A stretch of 8,364 bases of DNA from RYN-433 sp036558265. Lineage in GTDB: Bacteria; Planctomycetota; Phycisphaerae; Tepidisphaerales; Tepidisphaeraceae. The DNA lies in NCBI GenBank assembly GCA_036558265.1, contig DATBFY010000087.1:1-8364 (forward strand), read 5' to 3'. Below the pieces are notes generated by a model. The model did not search any database. It saw only the letters and a program-made list of their open reading frames with translations, and was not told where the DNA came from. Shown here piece by piece: positions 1 through 5,054 of the stretch (position 1 is the first letter of the stretch; each line of letters opens with the position of its first letter). Position numbers and translations under genes: made by a program.

Positions 1-1
1 T

Positions 2-574
2 CCCGACGAGCTCGCCTTGCTCGTCGGCGGCGGGGTCGGCATTCCGCCGATGCTCTACCTGGCCCAAAAGCTGCCCGGCCGAAGGGCGGTCGCCTTCTGC
101 GGCACGCTCGCCCGCGACCTGCTCCCGCTGACGATCGCCCAGGACAGTTCGCCCCCGACCCCGGAATCCACCGACCCGCGCGACAACGTCGCCGAATTCG
201 CCCGCTACGGCGTCGGCGCGGTCATCACCACCGACGACGGCTCCTACGGCTTCCGCGGATTCGTCACCCAGGCCCTGGAGCAATACCTCCAGCGGCTCAG
301 CACTCAGCACTCACGACTCAGGACGGTCATCTACACCTGCGGCCCCGAGCCGATGATGAAACGCGTCGCCGCGATCGCAGCCGACCACGCCGTCGAATGC
401 CAGGTCGCCGTCGAGCGCGCCATGGCCTGCGGCATGGGCACCTGCCAGTCCTGCTGCATCCGGCTCCGCCGCGACCCGGCGCGCGACGGCCAGGCGTTTG
501 CCGGCAAGGATTGGATTTACAAGCTCGCCTGCACCGATGGCCCCGTCTTCCTCGGCAAGGACCTCCTCTGGTAA
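2..574 (+). CDS. pyrK: Dihydroorotate dehydrogenase electron transfer subunit PyrK (5' end outside window)
   Basis: PyrK passes electrons from dihydroorotate oxidation in PyrD through FAD and a 2Fe-2S cluster to NAD+, in the cytoplasmic class 1B enzyme of pyrimidine synthesis. About 190 C-terminal residues are visible; the family is usually about 260-290, so the FAD-binding barrel lies upstream. Visible parts are the nucleotide-binding glycine motif GGGVGIPPM (bases 26-52), the YTCGPEPMM motif (bases 332-358), and the 2Fe-2S ligands: cysteines at bases 428-430, 443-445 and 452-454 (CGMGTCQSC) and a distal one at 530-532 in LACTDGPVF. That spacing is diagnostic for PyrK. The linker before the CGPEP motif carries an odd insertion made by a 7-bp tandem repeat. 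The partner pyrD is about 1.1 kb downstream, not adjacent. Other ferredoxin-reductase-like proteins are possible, but the cysteine pattern and the nearby pyrD make PyrK the best call. Confidence 0.9.
   Translation, partial: PDELALLVGGGVGIPPMLYLAQKLPGRRAVAFCGTLARDLLPLTIAQDSSPPTPESTDPRDNVAEFARYGVGAVITTDDGSYGFRGFVTQALEQYLQRLSTQHSRLRTVIYTCGPEPMMKRVAAIAADHAVECQVAVERAMACGMGTCQSCCIRLRRDPARDGQAFAGKDWIYKLACTDGPVFLGKDLLW
296..323 (+). repeat. Degenerate heptamer tandem repeat inside pyrK
   Basis: Four consecutive 7-bp units with consensus CTCAGCA can be read: CTCAGCA, CTCAGCA, CTCACGA, CTCAGGA. They lie inside the pyrK frame and encode the polar stretch around RLSTQHSRLRT, between the conserved NAD-binding fold and the YTCGPEP motif. 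Because 7 is not a multiple of 3, the repeat is read in shifting frames, so the peptide itself does not look repetitive. This resembles the heptameric short tandem repeats known in cyanobacteria, but no family assignment is made here. Confidence 0.75.
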
Positions 575-582
575 CCCCGATC

Positions 583-617
583 CTTCTCGCTTCCCGCTTC
601 TAACTTCTGACTTCTCC
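583..617 (+). repeat. Degenerate CTTCTNN heptamer tandem repeat in pyrK-ABM gap
   Basis: Five consecutive heptamers are visible: CTTCTCG, CTTCCCG, CTTCTAA, CTTCTGA, CTTCTCC. They fill nearly the whole 47-bp gap between the pyrK stop and the ATG at 622. The tract is almost pure pyrimidine on the coding strand and leaves no purine-rich ribosome-binding site for the next gene. Its period and C/T bias match the repeat within pyrK. Confidence 0.7.
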
Positions 618-621
618 CCTC

Positions 622-912
622 ATGACCACCATCGGCATGCATTACGACGTGATCCCCGGCAAGGAAGCCGAGTTCGAACAGGGCTTCCTCAAGGTCCTCG
701 AGCACCTCAAGACCCTCCCCGGCCACCTCGAATCTCACATGTACGAGGACGTCGCCAGCGTCGGCTCGTACGTGATCCTCAGCCAGTGGGAGACCAGGGA
801 GGCGTTCGAGCAGTTCATCCACAGCCCGGAGTTCAAGCAGGTCGTGGCCTGGGGCAAGGCCGAGATGCTCAGGTCGCGCCCCCGGCACAAGGTCTACCTG
901 AACGCGCCATAG
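622..912 (+). CDS. Antibiotic biosynthesis monooxygenase (ABM) domain protein
   Basis: A 96-residue protein matching the small dimeric ferredoxin-like ABM fold, seen in heme-degrading and quinone-related monooxygenases and in many uncharacterised proteins. Supporting features are the first strand and turn (MHYDVIPGKEAEFEQGF), the central strand SYVILSQWETREAFEQFIHS with the typical W-x-T/S-x-E-A-F pattern (about residues 50-70), and the normal family length. No signal peptide or membrane segment is seen. The start is the only ATG giving a complete domain. It has no Shine-Dalgarno sequence, because the upstream DNA is a pyrimidine repeat. The gene converges on a marR-type gene only 3 bp away, a common partner for small oxygenases that respond to quinones or phenolics. 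That functional link is inference, and the substrate cannot be told from sequence. Confidence 0.8.
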   Translation: MTTIGMHYDVIPGKEAEFEQGFLKVLEHLKTLPGHLESHMYEDVASVGSYVILSQWETREAFEQFIHSPEFKQVVAWGKAEMLRSRPRHKVYLNAP

Positions 913-915
913 CGC

Positions 916-1455
916 TCAGTGCGCCGGTTTGGGCTCCGCCGGGACGACGACGCTGCGCACGTCGGGGATCCGCTCGCCGATCTTCACAAGCAGCTCGGTC
1001 AGTTGCTCCTTGTCCTTCTCCGAAAGCTCGGCCATCAGCTCGTGAAGCCGGGTAAAATAATCCGGCAGCATCCCATCCAACAGCGCCCGTGCGGTCGCCG
1101 TCAGCCGCACGACCGCCCGGCGGCGGTCCGTCCGATCCCCCTGGCGGTTGATCAGTTTTTCCCGCTCCAACCCCTCCAACAGCCCGGTCATGGTCGCCCG
1201 CGTCACGCCGGCCCGGTCCGCCAGCTCCGACGGGTTGACCCCCACCTCCGGGTGGCGGTTCAGGATCATCAGCACCGTGAATTTCCCCTGCGACATCCCA
1301 TGCTTCTGCAAATAGCACTCAAAGGCGCTCAGCGTGTCCGTCGCCGTGCGCCACAGCACCAGGAACGCTTCCACCGCGCGCGGATCGATCTGCGGGTAAC
1401 GCTCGGATTGCTTTCGAATCGACTCGTACTTGGGCAGGTCGCGCAGAAGGAACAT
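916..1455 (-). CDS. MarR family transcriptional regulator
   Basis: A 179-residue dimeric winged-helix repressor of the MarR class. Residues about 24-50 form the first dimerisation helix. The helix-turn-helix runs about 74-98 (NPSELADRAGVTRATMTGLL) and is followed by the wing with the family signature D-R-T-D-R-R at 107-112. Helices at 120-165 close the dimer interface. The length is slightly above the usual 140-160 because of an N-terminal extension of about 20 residues. The ATG at 1453-1455 is followed by a well-formed reading frame; no strong Shine-Dalgarno sequence precedes it, but AAGATAAT lies just upstream. It is divergent from pyrD and convergent with the ABM gene. MarR proteins often bind palindromes in their own promoter, and a perfect 10-bp palindrome lies 22 bp upstream. 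The ligand is unknown; targets could be the ABM gene, pyrD or itself. Confidence 0.9.
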   Translation of the reverse strand: MFLLRDLPKYESIRKQSERYPQIDPRAVEAFLVLWRTATDTLSAFECYLQKHGMSQGKFTVLMILNRHPEVGVNPSELADRAGVTRATMTGLLEGLEREKLINRQGDRTDRRRAVVRLTATARALLDGMLPDYFTRLHELMAELSEKDKEQLTELLVKIGERIPDVRSVVVPAEPKPAH

Positions 1456-1477
1456 GCAATTATCTTAACAAATAGAG

Positions 1478-1487
1478 CCGTATACGG
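1478..1487. promoter_or_regulatory. Perfect palindrome CCGTATACGG, candidate MarR-type operator
   Basis: A perfect 10-bp palindrome sits in the divergent region between the marR-type start (1455) and pyrD, 22 bp from the regulator's ATG. On the minus strand it is followed by TATTTG and GATAAT, AT-rich hexamers that could serve as promoter elements. The placement suits autoregulation by a dimeric repressor. The sequence does not match the classical MarR operator core well, so the assignment rests on symmetry and position only. Confidence 0.35.
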
Positions 1488-1576
1488 AGAGGGGAAACCT
1501 TATTTCGCGTCAGGCCGGGCAGTAACGGTTTCTCGTTAAACCTCAGACACGGCAAGGAACGCCCAGGCCGTCCCCA

Positions 1577-1582
1577 TATAAA
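1577..1582 (+). promoter_or_regulatory. TATAAA, -10-like box upstream of pyrD
   Basis: TATAAA stands out in very GC-rich DNA 109 bp upstream of the pyrD start. No convincing -35 (TTGACA-like) hexamer sits 16-18 bp upstream, so this is a weak promoter candidate. The gap 1456-1691 also holds a palindrome and a leader hairpin; I see no gene in it. Confidence 0.25.
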
Positions 1583-1623
1583 GCGACGATCATGCCCCCG
1601 TCGCGCCCGGATTCTGCACCCAT

Positions 1624-1645
1624 CGATCGGTCGCCGTGCCGATCG
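1624..1645 (+). other. Hairpin in pyrD leader
   Basis: CGATCGG (1624-1630) and CCGATCG (1639-1645) are perfect reverse complements around an 8-nt loop, forming a 7-bp stem 46 bp before the pyrD start. It could affect leader RNA structure. No T-run follows, so it is not a classical terminator or attenuator. Confidence 0.35.
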
Positions 1646-1691
1646 TTCTGCCACCTTGCGTTTGCCCCCGCCATTCGTAAAACCTGCCACC

Positions 1692-2648
1692 GTGCCCGAC
1701 CTCTCGCTCAATCTTGCCGGACTCCACCTTAAGAACCCCACCATGACCTGCTCGGGCACCTGCGGCTACGCCTTCGAGTACGCCGATTTCATGGACTTGT
1801 CCCAACTGGGGGCGTTCGTCACCAAGTCCATCACCGCCGAGGAGCGCCCGGGCAACGAGCCCGCCCGCATCGTCGAGACCCGCGCCGGCATGCTCAACGC
1901 GATCGGCCTGGCCAACGTCGGCCTGAAGCGCTTCCTCTCGGAAAAGGTCCCGCTGCTCAAGAAGATGCCCTGCCCGGTCATCGTGAACGTCGCCGGGCAT
2001 TCGTTCGACGACTACACCCAGACCTGCGCCGCGATGGACGGCCTGGACTGCGTCGCTGCCGTCGAGCTCAACGTCTCCTGCCCCAACGTCAAGGACGGCC
2101 TGACCTTCGGCACCCACCCCGGCCGACTCCGCGAGCTCACCGCCCAGGTGAAGAAGGTCCTCCCGCACAAACCGCTGATCGTCAAGCTCTCGCCCAACGT
2201 CGAGGACATCACCGCCACCGCCCGCGCCACCGTCGAGGGCGGCGCCGACGTCCTGTCGCTCGTTAACACCTTCACCGCGATGGCCATCGACATCTACAAG
2301 CGCCGCCCGCGCCTCGCCAACGTCACCGGCGGGCTCTCCGGCCCCGCCATCAAGCCCATCGCCCTCCACCTGGTCTCGCGCGTCTACCGCACCGTCGCCA
2401 AGGCCGCCAACGTCCCGATCATCGGCATGGGCGGCGTGCAATACTGGCAGGACGCCGTCGAGTTCATGCTCGCCGGCGCTGCCGCCGTCGCGATCGGCAC
2501 GGCGCTCTTCGTCGATCCCGCCACACCCAACAAGATCTGCCAGGGCCTCGACGAATACCTGACGAAGATGAAGCTCTCGCGGTTGAGCGACATCGTCGGC
2601 GCGCTGGAACTCCCCGGCGATCAACCCAAGACGGCGCCATATCCGTGA
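1692..2648 (+). CDS. pyrD: Dihydroorotate dehydrogenase, class 1B catalytic subunit
   Basis: This FMN enzyme oxidises dihydroorotate to orotate, the fourth step of UMP synthesis, in the cytoplasm and with PyrK. The 318-residue length is normal for class 1. Signatures in order: SGTCGYAFEY (21-30; the family often has Phe at the Cys position), active-site lysine K45, the MLNAIGLANVG substrate loop (67-77), NVSCPN with catalytic-base cysteine C130 (Cys marks class 1; class 2 uses Ser), VKLSPNVEDI, GGLSGPAIKPIALHLV and the FMN phosphate-binding GMGGVQ. I chose the GTG at 1692 because the family begins with a motif like MPDLSLNLAGLHLKNP; the in-frame TTG at 1656 would add 12 proline-rich residues of no family character. 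No clear ribosome-binding site is seen. The presence of pyrK in the same locus supports subclass 1B. Confidence 0.93.
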   Translation: MPDLSLNLAGLHLKNPTMTCSGTCGYAFEYADFMDLSQLGAFVTKSITAEERPGNEPARIVETRAGMLNAIGLANVGLKRFLSEKVPLLKKMPCPVIVNVAGHSFDDYTQTCAAMDGLDCVAAVELNVSCPNVKDGLTFGTHPGRLRELTAQVKKVLPHKPLIVKLSPNVEDITATARATVEGGADVLSLVNTFTAMAIDIYKRRPRLANVTGGLSGPAIKPIALHLVSRVYRTVAKAANVPIIGMGGVQYWQDAVEFMLAGAAAVAIGTALFVDPATPNKICQGLDEYLTKMKLSRLSDIVGALELPGDQPKTAPYP

Positions 2649-2683
2649 GCGCGCGACGCCGCCGCTTGCGGCTTCGCGCTCAC
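2645..2683 (+). terminator. Strong hairpin overlapping the pyrD stop, candidate terminator
   Basis: GTGAGCGCG (2645-2653) pairs perfectly with CGCGCTCAC (2675-2683). Inside, GCCG and CGGC (2661-2664 and 2669-2672) form a second small stem with a CTTG loop. The left arm includes the pyrD TGA stop. A pyrimidine-rich tract follows, but no run of T, so it is either an atypical terminator, an mRNA 3'-end stabiliser or a palindromic repeat copy. Confidence 0.5.
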
Positions 2684-2688
2684 ATCCC

Positions 2689-2728
2689 CCTCATCTCATC
2701 ATCCCCTCATCTCCTCACCTCTTCCTCA
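2689..2728 (+). repeat. C/T-rich degenerate octamer tandem repeat
   Basis: Five 8-bp units are visible: CCTCATCT, CATCATCC, CCTCATCT, CCTCACCT, CTTCCTCA. The tract is nearly free of G on the plus strand and lies between the pyrD hairpin and the kinase promoter region. It resembles the two heptamer repeats earlier in the window in base bias and location near a gene end. Confidence 0.55.
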
Positions 2729-2738
2729 ACCGCCGTGT

Positions 2739-2747
2739 TGTGGATAA
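2739..2747 (-). promoter_or_regulatory. Perfect DnaA-box sequence upstream of kinase gene
   Basis: TGTGGATAA is the exact reverse complement of the consensus DnaA box TTATCCACA. It lies 74 bp upstream of the kinase start. It is a single copy with no AT-rich unwinding region or box cluster nearby, so it is not an origin. It may be a DnaA-responsive promoter element or a chance match. Confidence 0.35.
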
Positions 2748-2811
2748 CTCCCCGCCTCGCCCCGCCACTGGACCTCGCGTATCATCTGGCCCCGGACACG
2801 TTTCCTGGGCC

Positions 2812-2815
2812 GGAG
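2812..2815 (+). promoter_or_regulatory. Ribosome-binding site GGAG deciding the kinase start
   Basis: GGAG lies 5 nt before the ATG at 2821. It favours this start over the upstream in-frame GTG at 2740, which has only pyrimidine repeat in front of it, and over the later ATGs at 2848 and 2860. Confidence 0.6.
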
Positions 2816-2820
2816 ATTCT

Positions 2821-3681
2821 ATGTCCACGTTGCCGTATAAAGGCCCCATGGGAGCCGCGATGACGCCGAGATCGCTCTTCGGCTATGACATCCTCTCGGA
2901 GATCGGCCAGGGCGCGGCCAGTCACATTTACGCCGTCACCGACCCCAAAACCCACCAGCTTTACGCCCTCAAGCACGTCATCCGGAAGGTGGAGAAGGAC
3001 CAGCGATACATCCAGCAGGTTCAAAATGAGTACGAGGTTTCCAAGGCCGTCACCCACCCCGTGCTGCGCAAGTGCTACGACCTCAAGCAGGTGAAAAAAT
3101 TCTTCGGCCCGATCACCGAGGTCGCCCTGATCATGGAGCTGATCGACGGCATCTGCTACGACGAGAAGGGACTCACCGACGTCCGCACGATTCTGGAGAT
3201 GTTCATCAAGCTCGCCGACGCCCTCTGGGAGGTCAACAAGGCCGGCTACGTCCACTGCGACACCAAGCCGGGGAACATTCTCGTCCAGTCCGACGGCGCG
3301 GTGCGCCTGATCGACCTGGGCCAGGCCTGCAAGGTCGGCACCACCAAGGAGCGCGTCCAGGGAACCCCCAGCTTCATCGCCCCCGAGCAGGCCCGCTGCA
3401 AGCCGCTCACCGAGCAGACCGACGTCTACAACTTCGGCGCTACCCTCTACTGGGCCCTCACCCACACGCGCGTACCGACCCTGCTGACCGTCGAGAAAAG
3501 CGACCGGCGGATCGTCAAGGAGCAGGACTACCCCTCGCCCCTGCAATTGAACGACAAGGTCTCGCCCAGCCTCTCCGACCTGGTCATGCACTGCCTGCGG
3601 CTTCGTCCCTACGAGCGGGTCAACGGCATGGGCAGCGTCCTGATGCGGCTCGAGGACGCCCGCAACACGATCAGGGATTGA
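2821..3681 (+). CDS. Serine/threonine protein kinase, compact non-RD type
   Basis: A 286-residue Hanks-type kinase made of little more than the catalytic domain. No membrane segment and no sensor or repeat domain follow, so it is probably cytoplasmic. Motifs: glycine loop G29-Q-G-A-A-S34, ATP-anchoring K51 in YALK, catalytic HCD at 145-147 followed by TKPGN with metal-binding N152, D165-L-G in place of DFG, and APE at 187-189 after GTPSFI. All catalytic residues are present, so it should be active. The arginine of HRD is replaced by Cys (a non-RD kinase), a class that often does not need activation-loop phosphorylation. The ATG at 2821 has a good GGAG site. A 14-residue lead-in precedes the domain and contains other possible starts (M10, M14). 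The SprT-like protease gene follows after 7 bp, so the two are probably co-transcribed and may share a pathway. Its substrate is unknown. Confidence 0.9.
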   Translation: MSTLPYKGPMGAAMTPRSLFGYDILSEIGQGAASHIYAVTDPKTHQLYALKHVIRKVEKDQRYIQQVQNEYEVSKAVTHPVLRKCYDLKQVKKFFGPITEVALIMELIDGICYDEKGLTDVRTILEMFIKLADALWEVNKAGYVHCDTKPGNILVQSDGAVRLIDLGQACKVGTTKERVQGTPSFIAPEQARCKPLTEQTDVYNFGATLYWALTHTRVPTLLTVEKSDRRIVKEQDYPSPLQLNDKVSPSLSDLVMHCLRLRPYERVNGMGSVLMRLEDARNTIRD

Positions 3682-3688
3682 GCGCGCA

Positions 3689-4846
3689 ATGAGCAAGGTC
3701 GTCCGGATTCAGGGGCTGGTGCGGCTTGCCGAGGCCATCCGCCGCGAGATCGGCGGGGGAGTCGGGCCCGATCGCAGGCGCGAACTTCAAAAACAGGTCG
3801 ATCGCTCGATCGCGCAGATCGATCAGATCCTGAGCGAGCATCGCGCCAAGCCCGGCGCGCTGGCAGCCCCGTCGCGGCGGGCGTACGCGTTCCTCAAGGG
3901 CATCCGGTGGGAGGACGTTCCCGAAGCCCAGACCGCCGCGGCTTTGCCGGCCCAGGCGACGCTCCGCTGGACGGGATTAGGACCGATGGTCGATCGCATC
4001 GCCGCGCGTCTCTCAGGAGATGTGAGTCAGACGGAGCTCGCGGAGATCCACGGCGTCATCCAGAAGACCAGTCGCCGGATCGAGCAATCGATCGCCCGCA
4101 GCGGCGTGGGTCCGGAGCACCTCACGCCCGCCACCCGCGACTTGCGCGGTTGGTTCGCGTGGATGGCCGAGGCCGAGAACCTGCGGGAATACCTGGGCGC
4201 GGTCGGTCGTGCTCGGACGGCATTCGCGCCCGTCGTCAAATCCGCGCAGATTACGATCGAATTCCGACCCAGTCGTCTCATTTACAGGCTACGCACCCTG
4301 GGCGAGCGAGCCAAAGTTACGCTCCCCACCGCGATGATCTCCTTCGACGAACAAGGCTTCGCCGACCTGGCCGCCCTGATCTCCCGCCGCGACCACGACG
4401 CCAGGCGCCGCCTCGAAGAACGCATGCGCGCCGATGCCTACCAGGACCTTGCTGAAGACCTGGAAGGTCTCTCCGGCGTCGTCGAGGGAACGCGCGGCGC
4501 GTTCCACGATCTGGCCCAATCCTTCGACCGCGTCAATCAAGCCTATTTCGAGGGCGGCATGGCCCGGCCCAGGCTCACCTGGAGCCGCTCGTTCACCGGC
4601 AGAAAGTTCGGTCATTATGACCACGTGAAAAACTGGGTCATGGTCAGCAGCACGCTCGACCGTGCCCAGGTCCCCGCGTTCGTCGTGGACTACCTCATGT
4701 TCCACGAGCTCCTGCACAAGAAGCACGGCGTCCGCTGGGTCAACGGCCGTGGCCACGCCCACACCCGCGAGTTCTACGCCGACGAGCATCGCTTCGAACG
4801 CTACCAGGAGGCCGACGACTGGCTGAACAAGCTCGCCCGCGGGTAA
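3689..4846 (+). CDS. SprT-like zinc metalloprotease domain protein with unknown N-terminal region
   Basis: A 385-residue protein. About residues 270-385 resemble the SprT-like fold: a helix and YF-G-G motif (DLAQSFDRVNQAYFEGG), a beta segment LTWSRS, HYDHVKNWVMVSSTLD, then the zinc site HELLH at 339-343 with E340 as catalytic base, and a likely third ligand H358 in HTREF, followed by the family-like ending ADEHRFERYQEADDWLNKL. Residues 1-265 are mainly helical and charged, with a conserved-looking SRRAYAFLKGIRW segment near 62-74, and match no domain I know. No signal peptide or membrane segment is seen, so it is likely cytoplasmic. SprT/Spartan relatives cleave DNA-protein crosslinks, but many bacterial members are uncharacterised and that role is not shown here. 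It lies 7 bp after the kinase gene with only a weak ribosome-binding site, suggesting coupled translation. Confidence 0.8.
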   Translation: MSKVVRIQGLVRLAEAIRREIGGGVGPDRRRELQKQVDRSIAQIDQILSEHRAKPGALAAPSRRAYAFLKGIRWEDVPEAQTAAALPAQATLRWTGLGPMVDRIAARLSGDVSQTELAEIHGVIQKTSRRIEQSIARSGVGPEHLTPATRDLRGWFAWMAEAENLREYLGAVGRARTAFAPVVKSAQITIEFRPSRLIYRLRTLGERAKVTLPTAMISFDEQGFADLAALISRRDHDARRRLEERMRADAYQDLAEDLEGLSGVVEGTRGAFHDLAQSFDRVNQAYFEGGMARPRLTWSRSFTGRKFGHYDHVKNWVMVSSTLDRAQVPAFVVDYLMFHELLHKKHGVRWVNGRGHAHTREFYADEHRFERYQEADDWLNKLARG

Positions 4847-4862
4847 GATGTCCGCGAGCATG

Positions 4863-5021
4863 GTGCGCCGTTCGGCAGGACGCGCCATCGTCATCCTGAG
4901 GGAGTTTCAACGACCGAAGGATCTTGCCCCAAATGGACGATCGCTTCCCCTCGCGGCCAGATCCTTCGCTTCGCTCAGGATGACGGCTGAACGCCGTCGG
5001 CGAACCGAATGTGCGCCGTTC
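4863..5021. repeat. 11-bp direct repeats flanking the palindromic element
   Basis: GTGCGCCGTTC occurs at 4863-4873 and again at 5011-5021, in the same orientation, bracketing 137 bp that contain the REP-like inverted repeat. They could be a target-site duplication from insertion of a small non-autonomous element, or part of a larger repeat unit. The 208-bp gap 4847-5054 holds no gene: its open frame is a read-through of the repeat. Confidence 0.4.
4889..4985. repeat. REP-like interrupted inverted repeat
   Basis: CGTCATCCTGAG (4889-4900) is the perfect reverse complement of CTCAGGATGACG (4974-4985), and the inner pair CGAAGGATCT (4915-4924) and AGATCCTTCG (4959-4968) is also perfect. The right half reads as an intact unit (AGATCCTTCG-CTTCG-CTCAGGATGACG); in the left half the equivalent spacer is 14 bp of different sequence. 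This family of GTCATCCTGAG/CGAAGGATCT palindromes is widespread in intergenic DNA of several GC-rich phyla. Transcribed, it would fold into a long hairpin that could end or stabilise the SprT-gene mRNA. Confidence 0.75.
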
Positions 5022-5037
5022 ACGTTAATGTTCCCGC

Positions 5038-5047
5038 AAGGGAAGGA
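5038..5047 (+). promoter_or_regulatory. Ribosome-binding site fixing the DapA-like start
   Basis: AAGGGAAGGA lies 7 nt upstream of the ATG at 5055. It supports this start over an in-frame TTG/ATG extension back to about 4848, which would translate the palindromic repeat. Confidence 0.75.
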
Positions 5048-5054
5048 TCATCTC

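Noticed and set aside
904..923. GCGC-rich self-complementary stretch at the ABM/marR tail-to-tail junction, as a bidirectional terminator
   Set aside because: Stem of only 4 bp, no T-runs on either strand, and it lies within coding sequence.
1590..2624. 344-codon open frame antisense to pyrD
   Set aside because: It mirrors the C-ending codons of pyrD, has a low-complexity Asp/Gly/Val/Ala composition, and pyrD is unmistakable on the other strand.
2740..2820. GTG start giving the kinase 27 more residues
   Set aside because: No Shine-Dalgarno site, Pro/Gly-rich non-conserved peptide, and it overlaps the DnaA-box sequence; the ATG at 2821 has GGAG.
2782..3696. 304-codon open frame antisense to the kinase
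   Set aside because: A codon-bias shadow rich in Leu/Val/Gly/Asp with no domain; the kinase motifs on the plus strand are clear.
3796..3830. Cluster of five GATC sites
   Set aside because: Explained by the encoded Asp/Ile/Gln/Ser residues of the SprT-like protein and GC-rich codons; no origin-like or methylation-linked context.
4848..5054. N-terminal extension of the DapA-like protein by 69 residues
   Set aside because: It translates the palindromic repeat (RSFASLRMT-like peptide), a common false extension; the ATG at 5055 has the ribosome-binding site.
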